Source: Noviherbaspirillum suwonense (GTDB lineage Bacteria > Pseudomonadota > Gammaproteobacteria > Burkholderiales > Burkholderiaceae_D). Taken from it: a stretch of 64,000 nt of DNA. Shown one piece after another: positions 33,444 to 42,960 of the stretch; the first letter of the stretch is position 1, and each line of letters begins with the position of its first letter. The stretch spans positions 1-64,000 of the forward strand of contig NZ_FXUL01000030.1 of NCBI RefSeq assembly GCF_900182955.1. Direction: 5' to 3'. Under the pieces are notes generated by a model, which searched no databases, was not told the DNA's origin, and saw only the letters and a program-made list of their open reading frames with translations. The translations under genes and the position numbers were made by a program.

Positions 33444-34364
33444 TCACGCGTTGTAGACCATGTCGCCTTCTCTCCGTGCGACTTTAGAACGCACAAGCTC
33501 TTGCGTCAGCTGTTCCATCCAGTGCTCGATGGTAACCGAAGGAACAAACCTCTGGTGAATGAGCTGGAAGTAGCTTGTGTTGGAAGCCCACTCGACAAAA
33601 TCAGCAAAAGGCAGTTGCTGCTGATCTAGCAGTTTGAATTTCAACAACACCTTGACCGCGTGATGCGCATGCCGCTCAGGGTTCTTGACGAAGGCGTTGA
33701 GGCGCTCACGCGCGTTGACCAGCACCTCGGCACGGTAGCCGAATACCGCACCGTGGCCGGGAATAACCCAGCGCGGGTCAAGCCGCTCGATCACGTCGAA
33801 TGTGGCGGCCACTTCGTCGAATGCGGTTTCTCCATCGAGCTCCGGAAACACCACGCCGAAGCCTTTTTCCCACAAGGCATCTGCCGAAATCAAGGTTTGG
33901 GACCGGGGCTCAAACAGAATGACGGAATGGGGATCATGGCCCGGTGCCGCATGGACTTGCCACGGCGTATCGGCCAGCTGGATTTCTGTGTCCGGTAAAA
34001 GAAGGCCATCGAACTTGAACCGGGGACAGTGTTGCCCGGATGGCACATAGTTCAGGGCGACGGGGTCCCACGATGAGACAAGTGATGCATGACCTGGCGG
34101 AATGAGGGTTTGAAGTTCTGGATAAATGCGCTGGAGGGCGGCATTGCCGCCACAGTGGTCGCTGTGCAGATGCGTATTGAGCAGCAAGTCCAGTGGCCGC
34201 TGCTGCAAAGCGGCGCTGACCAGCCCGGTGGTTTGTTCCGCGTGCTTGCTGTAGCCACTGTCAACGAGTGCTCTGGACGTCGATCCAAGGAACAGAATGT
34301 TGTTGGAGGACAGCCAGCCGCGCTCAAAAACTTGAAGACCGCTCGGAAGTTGGATATTGGTCAT
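33444..34364 (-). CDS. MBL-fold metallohydrolase
   Basis: A 306-residue metallo-beta-lactamase-fold hydrolase. The metal motif HLHSDH lies at 65-70 (THLHSDHCGG), followed by the His in APGHDPHS, the Asp in ISADALWEKG and the His in IPGHGAVFG. All ligands of a dinuclear site are present. Members act on thioesters, lactones or other esters; a link to CoA-ester or lactone hydrolysis fits the neighbourhood but is not shown. The start at 34364 is the first that fits the domain; an ATG seven codons upstream (34385) is also possible. Neither has a strong RBS. Confidence 0.83.
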   Translation of the reverse strand: MTNIQLPSGLQVFERGWLSSNNILFLGSTSRALVDSGYSKHAEQTTGLVSAALQQRPLDLLLNTHLHSDHCGGNAALQRIYPELQTLIPPGHASLVSSWDPVALNYVPSGQHCPRFKFDGLLLPDTEIQLADTPWQVHAAPGHDPHSVILFEPRSQTLISADALWEKGFGVVFPELDGETAFDEVAATFDVIERLDPRWVIPGHGAVFGYRAEVLVNARERLNAFVKNPERHAHHAVKVLLKFKLLDQQQLPFADFVEWASNTSYFQLIHQRFVPSVTIEHWMEQLTQELVRSKVARREGDMVYNA

Positions 34365-34449
34365 TAGATGTCTCGGATAGGTCATTTTTAGCGGTTCATA
34401 ACATAACATTAGTTGCAGAAATGGGCGCGCATGGTGGATTTGCCGTCGC

Positions 34450-34580
34450 TTATTCCGCGGGGCCCTCGGACTCAACCACGGCCACCACCAGGCCGCGCTC
34501 GACCTTCTGTCCGGCCTGCACCGACCGCGAGCGCACCACCCCACCGTGGTCGGCATTGATGCGCAGCTCCATCTCCAGAG
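34450..34580 (-). pseudogene. Biotinyl (BCCP) domain, C-terminal fragment of a carboxylase alpha subunit
   Basis: The leftward frame reads MELRINADHGGVVRSRSVQA then GQKVERGLVVAVVE and stops. This is the second half of a biotinyl domain just after the AMKM biotin site, which itself is lost at the junction with the IS30 fragment. It differs from the biotinyl domain of the intact carboxylase at 61.4 kb, so it is the remnant of another carboxylase. Confidence 0.65.
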
Positions 34581-35114
34581 ATGGTCAGCATCCACGTGCG
34601 TCCGGCGGACGTCGAGGACCGTGTCATGCCGGGCCACTGGGAAGGTGACTTCATCAAGGGCCCTGGCAGCAAGTCCTCGGTCGGCGTGCTGGTCGAGCGC
34701 ACCAGCCACCTGGCACTGCTAGCGCGCATGGAAGATGCGCCTGCCGCCTCGGCGCTGCCAGGCTTCACAGCCAAGCTCAATGCCATCAGTACGCCACTGC
34801 GCCAGAGCCTCACCTATGACCAAGGCAAGGAAATGGCCCGCCATGCCGAGCTGGCTGCCAACACCGGCGTACGTGTCTATTTCTGCGACCCGCATAGCCC
34901 TTCGCAACGGGGCACCTGCGAGAATATCAACGGCTTGCTGCGGCAGTACCTGCCAAAGGGAACAGACTTGTCCATCTACAGACAGGAAGAACTGGATGCG
35001 AATGCCGATAGTCTGAACGCCAGGCCCCGTGTAACCCACAACTGGCTCACACCATCACAGGTCTTTGCTGCCGCTTTGGCTAGTTCCCACCGATCCGATA
35101 CTTCAGTTCATTAA
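34581..35114 (+). pseudogene. IS30-family transposase, C-terminal half
   Basis: A 177-codon frame carries the catalytic half of an IS30 transposase: Asp in PGHWEGDFIKG, Asp in SLTYDQGKEMARH and Glu in SQRGTCENINGLLRQYLPKG. The N-terminal DNA-binding half (about 150 residues) is missing, its place taken by the biotinyl fragment. The C-terminus continues normally to RPRVTHNWLTPSQVF. It is a remnant, incapable of transposition on its own. The following 35115-35262 holds nothing recognisable. Confidence 0.85.
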
Positions 35115-35262
35115 CATCCGATGCACTTCACTCTTGAAACCGCCACTCATAAATCTAACTCCTCAGGTTGAAGCGTGGTCTGACGCTGATGAATGGTCGC
35201 GCTGCGAGCAGCATGACCTGATAGGTGTCACCGGTGAATGCGGCACGGCCGTCCTGTCCCGA

Positions 35263-36786
35263 TCATGTGGTTACCCATTGGCGCTCTATCTCATGCCGCT
35301 GTATCTTGCCCGTGTTGCTCCGCGGGAACGCGGCGGCATCGACAAACCGAATGTCCTTGGGGACCTTGTAGCCCGCCAGCTGCGCGCAGCACCACTGCAT
35401 CAGAGTTTGCGTGTCTGCGGCGGCTCCGGGCTTGAGCGCGACGAAGGCCAAGGGCACCTCTCCCCAGTGCGCGTCACTTCGTCGTACCACGGCGGCGTCG
35501 AGCACAGCCTCATGCGCGAGCAGTACGCGCTCGATCTCCGCAGGATAAATGTTCTCTCCCCCCGACTTAATCAGGTACTTCGCACGGTCGACGAAATTTA
35601 GCGAGCCGTCAGCCTGCCGAACGAACAAGTCGCCCATGTGGAACCAACCGCCGCGAAAATCGATCGCATTGACCTCGGGAGCATCCCAGTAGCCCGAGAA
35701 CAGCGTCGGTCCACGGATCACTAGCTCACCAGGGACGCCGACAGGCACGTCGCAGTCATCGGCATCGACGAGGCGGATGCGGCAAAAACCCGACTCGCGC
35801 TTAGCCAAACTTTCGGGCACGACGCCTTGCGCCAGCAGAACTCCGGAAGCCGGCGCCAAGCCCGTCTCTGTCGCTCCGAAGCTGTTAAGGTAGGGGGCGC
35901 CAATTAGGCGCGTGAGTTCGGCGATCTGCTGCAGCGGTACCAGATCGGCCATCGCACCGACCATGCGAACACTGCGGATGCGTGGCCGGTTGCGCTTCAA
36001 ATTATCGATTAGCGGCTCTATCATGCCTGGCATCGCCACTAGCCAGCTGATCGGTTCGCGCTCAAGTACCGCGCACAGACCGTCAGCATCGAACCCGTCG
36101 TGAATCACCACCTTGCCGCCCAACATCAGGGTAGCGAGGCTAAAGTCGGTGGCTGCCATGTGGAACAGCGGCGACCAAGCCAGGAAGTTGCGGTCCGCAC
36201 CGATGCCGAATTCAGCGGAAAAACACATCGCGCGCGCAACCATCGCGCGGTGGCTAATCACCGCCCCCTTGGGAACGCCGGTGGTGCCGCTCGTGTAGAG
36301 AATAACCAGACCCTGTGCGGGATCAACATCGATCTGCGGATCGCTCTCAAGCGCCGTAGCCAACAATTCGTCGTAGCGCGCGTCGATGTCGATCAGTTGG
36401 GGCACGCCATGATCGATGCGTGCGAGCATCGGCGCATGGCGCGCCGACACAAGCACAACGCGCGGCGAAACCAATCGCACGCAATGCGTCATTTCAGCAT
36501 CGGCCAAGCGCCAGTTTAGACAGGCTACGATGGCGCCCAGCTTGGCAGCTGCAAGCTGTGTTTCGATGTATTCGCGGCGATTCTCCGACAGTAGCGCCAC
36601 ACGGTCACCCATCGCAACGCCATGCTGAACCAGTACATGGGCCAATCGATTCACGCGCTGATCGAGCGCTCGGTAGCTCAGCCCGCCCCGTGCATCCTCG
36701 ACAGCCGTCGATTCGGCACGGACGGCCACCTGCTTGCGCAACAGGTCGGCCACCGTTAATGAATAAGCACCGATTCCGTCTTCCAT
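35263..36786 (-). CDS. AMP-dependent acyl-CoA synthetase/ligase
   Basis: A 507-residue ANL ligase. P-loop LYTSGTTGVPKGAVISH, LNSFGATETG, HMGDLFVRQADG, VDRAKYLIKSGGENIYPAEIE and a C-terminal SNTGKIQRHE with the catalytic Lys are all intact. The ATG at 36786 was chosen since GGAGG lies 8 bases upstream. It forms acyl-CoA from an unidentified acid. Its promoter region carries one of three TetR-type sites, 50 bp before the start, the same distance as at the thiolase operon. It may therefore feed that beta-oxidation set. Confidence 0.92.
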   Translation of the reverse strand: MEDGIGAYSLTVADLLRKQVAVRAESTAVEDARGGLSYRALDQRVNRLAHVLVQHGVAMGDRVALLSENRREYIETQLAAAKLGAIVACLNWRLADAEMTHCVRLVSPRVVLVSARHAPMLARIDHGVPQLIDIDARYDELLATALESDPQIDVDPAQGLVILYTSGTTGVPKGAVISHRAMVARAMCFSAEFGIGADRNFLAWSPLFHMAATDFSLATLMLGGKVVIHDGFDADGLCAVLEREPISWLVAMPGMIEPLIDNLKRNRPRIRSVRMVGAMADLVPLQQIAELTRLIGAPYLNSFGATETGLAPASGVLLAQGVVPESLAKRESGFCRIRLVDADDCDVPVGVPGELVIRGPTLFSGYWDAPEVNAIDFRGGWFHMGDLFVRQADGSLNFVDRAKYLIKSGGENIYPAEIERVLLAHEAVLDAAVVRRSDAHWGEVPLAFVALKPGAAADTQTLMQWCCAQLAGYKVPKDIRFVDAAAFPRSNTGKIQRHEIERQWVTT

Positions 36787-36835
36787 GGACACCACCTCCA
36801 GTTCTGGCACTCCGAGTGAGTGTCTATGTTGCATC

Positions 36836-36853
36836 CTACCTAACGCTTGACAG
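36836..36853. promoter_or_regulatory. TetR-type operator, copy 3 (acyl-CoA ligase)
   Basis: On the minus strand CTGTCAAGCGTTAGGTAG. It shares CTGTCAAGCGTTAG with the site before the thiolase operon and CAAGCGTT with that beside the TetR gene. Between TTGTAA and TAGGAT, a possible -35/-10 pair with a 17-base spacer, it covers most of the spacer and the -10, as a repressor site would. Confidence 0.6.
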
Positions 36854-36949
36854 CTTTACAATACCCGACTAAATTCGGTTATTTCGCACTAAGCGAGGTG
36901 GCTCCTGCCGTCCGTTAGACTGCTGTCTTTGAAAAACTAAGGGGCCGCT

Positions 36950-37637
36950 ATGGTGAATAACAAAGGAATGCGATTTCCGGTCGACGTGATTCTGGTCTGC
37001 ATTCGCTGGTATGCAGCCTATCAGTTAAGCTACCAACTCTTGGAAGAGATGATGCATGAGCGGGGCGTGCTAGTCGACCATTCCTCGATCGCCCGCTGGG
37101 CGAACCGGTTTCGCCATTGCTGGAAAAGGCTTTCCGAAGGCACAGGCACGCCGTCGGTACCAGGTGGAAGATGGATGAGACATACATCAAGGCCAACGGC
37201 GCCTGGAAGTATCTGTATAGGGCAGTCGATAAGCAAGGCCAGACGATCGACTTTCTGTTGACTGCCAGGCGTGATGCGGTGGCCGCCAGGCGCTTCTTAG
37301 AGAAAGCCATACGGCACAACACTGTGCCCGACAAGGTTACGATGGACAAGAGCGGCGCCAACCAGGCCGCGCTGGAGCAGCCTGAACCAGGACCGCGAAG
37401 TACCGATCACGATTCCGCAGGTAAAATACCTCAACAACATTGTCGAGCAGGATCACCGCGCGATCAAACGCATCACGCGGCCAATGCTCAGTTTCAAATC
37501 GTTTTGAGCGGCGCGCGATCCTGGCCGGCATCGAACTGATTCATATGATTTACAAAGGCCAGTTCGTGCTGAAGGGCGAAAGTATGTCATGTGTCGACCA
37601 GTTTTACGCCTTGGCAGGACAACTCCGTCTGGCGTAA
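36950..37637 (+). pseudogene. IS6-family transposase, multiply frameshifted
   Basis: The first frame gives VCIRWYAAYQLSYQLLEEMM and VDHSSIARWANRF, typical of the IS6/IS26 N-terminus. A frameshift near 37120-37160 leads to WKMDETYIKANGAWKYLYRA (first Asp) and LLTARRDAVAARRFL. A second, near 37375, leads to VKYLNNIVEQDHRAIKRITR (catalytic Glu). Further disruption follows at about 37507 before LAGIELIHMIYKGQ. All catalytic residues can be traced, but no continuous reading frame exists. Terminal repeats were not found with confidence. Confidence 0.85.
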
Positions 37638-37712
37638 GAAGCCGCTGAGTTAACCCGCTGCAACTTTGCACCCGTTAATGCGATACCACCCCTTCCGATT
37701 CTGAAGGGCAAC

Positions 37713-38163
37713 ATGTCAGAAAACACTACCTTAGGTTTCGACGAGGAAGCCCTCGCAACCCGCCCCACCGTCTACCAGACCGGACTTTTCGATTGACAGG
37801 TGGTGATGGTCAGCGGGGCCGGCAGCGGCATCGGCAAGGCCATCGCCTTCTTGTATGCACGCCTGGGCGCCAAGCTGGTCATCTGCGGGCGCGACCCATC
37901 CAAGCTAGAGACCTCCGCCGAATGGCTACGCCGGCTCGGCAGCCCTGACGTGCTGGTGCAACCCATGACGATCCGTGAGCCCGAGCAGGTGGAAAAGTTG
38001 ATCGACGTGGCGTGGCTGCATTTCGGACGCATAGACGTGCTCGTCAATAACGCCGGCGGGCAATTCCCGCAGCGGGCGCTGGACTACAGCGTCAAGGGCT
38101 GGAAAGCGGTGATAGACACCAACCTGAACGGCACTTGGTACATGATGCATGCGCTGGCTCGCC
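37713..38163 (+). pseudogene. SDR (enoyl-CoA reductase-like), N-terminal half with premature stop
   Basis: Starts at ATG 37713 (MSENTTLGFDEEALATRP). A TGA interrupts at GLFD-stop-QVVMVSGAGSGIG, where homologues would have Gly. The Rossmann motif SGAGSGIG, NNAGGQFPQ and DTNLNGTWYMMHA follow. At about 38160 the sequence switches, in a different frame, to the middle of an acyl-CoA synthetase. The catalytic YxxxK half of the SDR is therefore missing. It resembles peroxisomal 2-enoyl-CoA or 2,4-dienoyl-CoA reductase-type SDRs. Confidence 0.8.
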
Positions 38164-39240
38164 GCCCGCGACATGCACATTTGGGCCGATTTCAAGCCGA
38201 GCGACCGCTTCTTCTTCATGAGCGACATGGGCTGGATGGTGGGCGCCATGTGCGCTTGCATTCCCAGCTATTTCGGCGGCAGCCTGCTGGTGGCCGAAGG
38301 CACGCCCGACTATCCTGACACCGGACGCTTCTGGCGCCTGATGCAGGATTACAAAGTCAGCTATCTCGGTGTCGCACCCACGCTGATCCGCAGCCTGATG
38401 CGCTACGGCGACGAAGAGGTCGAACGCTACGACCTGGCTTCGCTGCGCATCACGTGCTCAGGCGGCGAGGCCTGGACCGAGGCGCCCTGGCTCTGGTTCT
38501 TCAAACACGCATGCAAAGAGCGGGGGCCGATCCTGAACATTGTCGGCGGCACCGAGGTCGGCGGCGGCAATTTCACCGGCACCCTGCACCATCCTTTGCG
38601 GCCAGGCTCGTTCGGCGCGCGCGGGCTCGGCGCCGGGGTCGACATCGTGAACGACGACGGCCAGCCGGTCGGGCCTGAGCAGGTCGGCGAACTGGTGCTG
38701 CGCAACCCCAACATCGGCTTCACCAAGAGCCTGTGGCAGGACGACGAACGCTACCTCGACAGTTACTGGCGCACCATCCCGGGCGTCTGGGTGCATGGCG
38801 ACTTTGCGATGCGCGACGACGATGGACTCTTCTACATCCTGGGGCGCAGCGACGACACGATCAAGGTCTGCGGCAAGCGCACCGGTCCGGCCGAGATCGA
38901 AACCCTGCTTACCGGCACCGGCAAGGTGTCGGAGGCGGCCGTGATCGGCGTGACCGATGAGGTCAAGGGCTCGGCCATCGTCTGCGTCTGCGTGCCCATG
39001 CCCGGCTTAGCGGCGGACGCAGCGTTGCAGGCCAAGCTGTCGCAGGCGTTCGTCCACGGCATGGGCAGTTCCTACCGCCCGAAGCAGGTGCTGCTGGTCG
39101 GCAACCTGCCCAAGACCCGCAACATGAAAATCATGCGCCGCGTCGTGCGCGCCGTATACCGGGGAGACAGTCCGGGCGACCTGTCCTCGCTGGTCAACCC
39201 GGAAGCAGTGACCGAACTGCAAGGCAAGTTGGCGGGGTAA
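38163..39240 (+). pseudogene. Acyl-CoA synthetase (acetyl-CoA synthetase-like), N-terminally truncated
   Basis: About 359 codons of an ANL enzyme lacking roughly the first 250-300 residues. It starts inside FKPSDRFFFMSDMGWMVGAM and retains the GGTEVGGGNF substrate motif, VHGDFAMRDDDGLFYILGRS, DDTIKVCGKRTGPAEIE and the C-terminal NMKIMRR with the catalytic Lys position. The ATP-binding P-loop is absent, so activity is lost. It is joined at its 5' end to the SDR fragment by what looks like a deletion. Its 3' end overlaps the convergent dehydrogenase frame by 47 bp. Confidence 0.8.
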
Positions 39241-40207
39241 TGGCCGGGCCGGCGGGGCCGTTCGCCCGTCTGACCGACCGCACAAAATCGACGATCGACG
39301 CGTCCGCTGCCAACACGCTATTGCCGATCAATACGTTCCAGTACGCTTCCGAACCGTGAGCGATGCGCCATTCATGCAAACGCCGGGTCAGCAATTGCAG
39401 GTCGTGTTCTTCGGCAATGCCGATCGCGCCGTGCAGCGCATGAGCGATGGATGCGACCAGAACCGCCGCCTCACTGGTGCGGGACTTGGCCATTGCAGCG
39501 GCGAGCAGTGACGGTGCCGCGGCGTCCGACAGGAAGGCTGCTTCGGCCGCGATCGAAGCAGCGGCGACGTGCTCGGCCATGACGCTCAACTGGTGCTGCA
39601 CCGTCTGGAACTTGCCCAGGGTTTTGCCGAACTGGACTCGGCCATTGCAGTATTGCAGTGTCATTTCGAGCACACGAATCATGGCTACGCTCAGCAAGGC
39701 GGCGTGCAAAGCCGCCGCGAACGCCGGCAGCATCTGGCCAGCGGCACCGGATACGCGCGTTGCGGCGCTTTCATCGTGCCAACTCAGGGTGGAAGCGAGA
39801 CTCCCATGCACACCGGTCGCCTCGCGCCGGGAAGACACAGCGGACAGCAGCAGCAAGGCATCGCCATCTCGGGCCAACACGAAATCGGCCATCCTCCCGT
39901 AAGGCGTCAATGAACAAACGATGGCGCCATCGGTCTCGCGCCGCAACCTGCCAGCCACCGTAATCATGCCGCTGGGCATCGCAAACCTCGGCCCCAGCAG
40001 CGCGCGCGACACAATCGTCTGGGCCACCGGCACCGGCACCGTGTAGCGGCCGAAGCTGCTCAGAATCGGGAACAATTCGGTCAGCGGGAGGCCGGCGCCT
40101 TGCAGCGCCTGCCAAAGCGCAGCGGTCGAGCCACCCGCTTCAATCGCGCGCACCGCGGCGGGCGTGCACCGGTCTTTTAGAATGTCTTCAATCGCTTGTA
40201 AAAACAT
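39194..40207 (-). CDS. Acyl-CoA dehydrogenase small-subunit paralogue, internally shortened
   Basis: A 337-residue open frame closely similar to the small subunit at 17.9-18.8 kb (LPLTELF, GRYTVPVPVAQTIVSRALL, VQFGKTLGKFQTVQHQLSVM, HALHGAIGIAEEHDLQLLTR). Compared with that copy it lacks about 16 residues near position 37 (the ADAGFLEMLTPEAAGG segment). It also runs about 25 residues past the usual end, its normal stop being lost. With its partner gene broken, it is probably non-functional. The ATG at 40207 was chosen by alignment; the longer frame upstream is its neighbour's sequence. Confidence 0.7.
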   Translation of the reverse strand: MFLQAIEDILKDRCTPAAVRAIEAGGSTAALWQALQGAGLPLTELFPILSSFGRYTVPVPVAQTIVSRALLGPRFAMPSGMITVAGRLRRETDGAIVCSLTPYGRMADFVLARDGDALLLLSAVSSRREATGVHGSLASTLSWHDESAATRVSGAAGQMLPAFAAALHAALLSVAMIRVLEMTLQYCNGRVQFGKTLGKFQTVQHQLSVMAEHVAAASIAAEAAFLSDAAAPSLLAAAMAKSRTSEAAVLVASIAHALHGAIGIAEEHDLQLLTRRLHEWRIAHGSEAYWNVLIGNSVLAADASIVDFVRSVRRANGPAGPAITPPTCLAVRSLLPG

Positions 40208-40221
40208 GAAGTCTTTCGTTC

Positions 40222-41380
40222 TCAACGCAGACCCAGACCCCGCGCGATCATGCCGCGCAGGATCTCGCGCGTGCCGCCTCGCAGCGAATAGGTGGGGGCC
40301 ACCTGGCTCACATAAGCCAAGGCGCGGTACAACTCGGCATCGATAGTCGCATCCGGGTCCATGCCGACGGCGGTTTCGATCACGGCTGGTATGCTCTGCT
40401 CGAATTCGGTGCCGATGTCCTTGACCAAGGCCGCCTCCACCACCGGACTTTCCGCGCGCACGAGCTTGGCCGTAACGGTGATCGACATATTGCGCAACGT
40501 GGCCAGGTGCGCGGCAAACCGACCGATGGCGGCGGCCGTGGACAGAAGCAGATGGACTGCGACGCAGGCAGGTGATCCAATGCTCCAGCAGCACGATGCT
40601 CGAATACACACGCTCCGGACCGCTGCGCTCAAAGGCCAGTTCGGCATTGACTTGCTCCCACCCGTTGCCTTCATTGCCCACTAGGGCATGGTCCGCCAGC
40701 AGCACGTTGTCAAAGTACACCTCGGAAAAATGCGCATCCCCTGTCAAGTCACGGATCGGGCGCACCGTCACGCCCGGCAGCGACAGGTCGACAATGAATT
40801 GCGACAGGCCCTTTTGCCGGTCCTGCGGCTCGCCCGACGAGCGCACCAGGGCGATCATGTAATGGCAGCGGTGCGCATTGGTGGTTCATATCTTGCGCCC
40901 GTTCAGGCGCCAACCACCTTCGCACTGGGTAGCCCGGGTACCCACGCTGGCAAGGTCGGAACCGGCATTGGGCTCGCTCATGCCAATGCAAAAGAACGCC
41001 TCGGCGGCACAGATTCTCGGCAGATAGAACTGGCGTGGCGCCTCTGTGCCGAACTTCAGTATCAGCGGCCCGCTCTGCCGATCAGCGATCCAGTGCGCGG
41101 AAACCGGCGCGCCCACAGCCAACAGTTCTTCCACTAGCACGAAGCGCGAGAAGGCATCCAGGCTGGCGCCACCATAGCGGGCAGGCAGGGTCACGCCGAC
41201 CCAGCCGCGCGCCGCCAACTTTTTGCAGAAGTCGGTATTGAAACCCATCCAGGAACGCGCCCGTGTATCGGCGGGCGGCGGCACAAAGCTAGATTTGAGA
41301 AAAGTCTTCACCTCGGCGCGAAAGAGGGTCGTCTCGGTGGGAAGCGTGGCAAGCCGAAAAGCGGACAGCAAATTGCTCAA
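40222..41380 (-). pseudogene. Acyl-CoA dehydrogenase large-subunit paralogue, nonsense plus frameshift
   Basis: Decayed copy of the gene at 18.8-20.0 kb. From the ATG at 41380 it reads RARSWMGFNTDFCKKLAARG and FFCIGMSEPNAGSDLASVGT to LNGRKI, then a TGA replaces the Trp of KIWTTNA. Reading continues through ELAFERSGPERVYSSIVLLE. A frameshift near 40570 moves it to the frame ending TYSLRGGTREILRGMIARG. Both lesions are absent from the first copy. Together with the adjacent small-subunit copy it shows a tandem-pair duplication followed by loss. Confidence 0.88.
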
Positions 41381-41516
41381 GAAACTCTCCTCCGTGGATT
41401 AGACATCGATGGTGTAGGCATGGACGTGGCAGACAAATGCCGGCCCGTAACGGGCAAACCGAATTCAACGTCGGTCACCATGAGCCGTTTGTTTTTAAGC
41501 GAGAGGGTTCGTCTAG

Positions 41517-42956
41517 CGGTAGTTTGTTATAAGCGGAGATAGAGGTTGATTCCGCCCCCGGCCATTTCGATGAGGTATCGTGCCAGCGTGGCAAATTCGG
41601 TGGGTGGGGGCTTGGCGGTGAAGAGGCGCCAGCAGCGCATGAGCCAGTTCAGTGGCGTCAGCCAGGCCCGCACTGACCGTAGCAGACGCGGCCAGCGACA
41701 TCGCATCGGCAACCGTACCGGCTGGCTTTTTTTTCCGAACCGGTGAGTCGACCAGTGCATGTTGCCGAGCCTGTCGTGCCTCCTGCCACCAGCAAAAGGC
41801 GAAGGCACAGCACACCAGCAACCAATGCCGCCGGATTGCCTGGTCGCTACGTACCATGAAGTCGGCCCAGCCGAGTTCATCCTTCATTTGCTTGTAGCCT
41901 TGCTCGACCCAGTGCCGCAACCCGTACAGGCGCACCACTTCCTCCAGCGGCGCCTGTTCGACGCACAGATTGGTCGTCAGGTACCAGGTCGACAATTCCG
42001 GCAACGTCTGTCGGTCCGTCGTCGCGCATATGGCGCGTACTGGTTTGCCGGGGCCATAATTCAGAAAGATCAACTCGGCAGCCCACCAGCGTTCGGTATG
42101 TCCGTCACGGAAGTGACGTGTCACCTTGTGCCAGTCGCGTGGCCGTAATTCATCCAGCGCTTCGTTGAAGGAGTGCGCCATGTCTTCTGGTGCCCAGCCG
42201 CGTCCGACCGAGCCGCGATGCGACAGCACAAAGGGCAGATGGCGTTGCCGTAACGATGCCACCAGTTCCCGGTGATCGCCATAAAAACAATCTGCCACAA
42301 TGGCTTTGAAGGCAATACCAGCTGCCAGCGCCCGCTTAACCAGTGTCAAGGCAAGTTGCGGCTTGCTATGGAACGCGGGGTCCTTCTTGCCTTCAGGCAG
42401 ACGGCTCTCCGGGGTGTAGGGCGCCACATGCAAGGGATAGTAGCGCTGCTCATTGGCCCATAAGGTCGTCACCGCCACGATCCCGTTATCGATCTTGCCC
42501 ACCGAGCCCAAGTACTGGCGTGCCACATGATCGGTTGCAGAGCCATCCTTGCGGTCGCCAGTATCGTCGACGACGAGTACGCCGTTGGCATCGCTGGCCG
42601 TCAAGGTATCCTCGCCCAGCAATTGCAGCGTGCGGGCAGTCATGGCGTCGGCATCCCAGGACGATTCGGAAAGGAAGAATTGCAGTTGCTGCACAGGCGC
42701 AGTTTGCGCCTGGATCAACGGCTCGGCGCCCGCCAGCGCCGTAAGCGTCTTTGGCCGGTCACGCGGTGCCAGTAGCCCGGCAAGATAGGTCCGGAAGCTG
42801 CGGCGTTGCGCCAGCGAATGAAACAGCGGGTCGAAAAGTTTAGCGTAGTCTTCCAGCGGCCCAGGTGCTGGTGGACAAGGACGACGTGCAGTCATGGCAG
42901 CAGTACCTCCTACATTCACCATAGACCATCAACTGGCCGCTTTCAACAAAGTACCG
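41517..42956 (-). mobile_element. IS701-family insertion sequence with CTAG target duplication
   Basis: A 1440-bp element. The left end GCGGTAGTTTGTT and the right end (minus strand) GCGGTACTTTGTT form imperfect inverted repeats. Both are bordered by CTAG (41513-41516 and 42957-42960), the YTAR-type 4-bp duplication known for this family. It has inserted at the tail of the acyl-CoA dehydrogenase remnant to its right and contains one frameshifted transposase gene. Confidence 0.8.
41527..42922 (-). pseudogene. IS701-family transposase, frameshifted near the C-terminus
   Basis: Starts at 42922 and reads a standard IS701 DDE transposase: ANGVLVVDDTGDRKDGSATD (first Asp), FKAIVADCFYGDHRELVASL (second Asp) and YGLRHWVEQGYKQMKDELGW (Glu). 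Near 41700 the frame shifts by one base. The expected tail RSVRAWLTPLNWLMRCWRLF and AGGGINLYLRL is found in the other frame, ending at 41527. The core domain is intact, so partial function cannot be excluded, but the native C-terminus is lost. Confidence 0.82.
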
Positions 42957-42960
42957 CTAG

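Noticed and set aside
33444-34709. Leftward 421-codon version of the metallohydrolase
   Set aside because: The extra N-terminus is antisense to the IS30 and biotinyl fragments and has no domain.
39194-40858. Leftward 554-codon frame joining both dehydrogenase copies
   Set aside because: It arises because the frameshift in the large-subunit pseudogene runs into the small-subunit frame. Alignment with the intact pair shows two genes.
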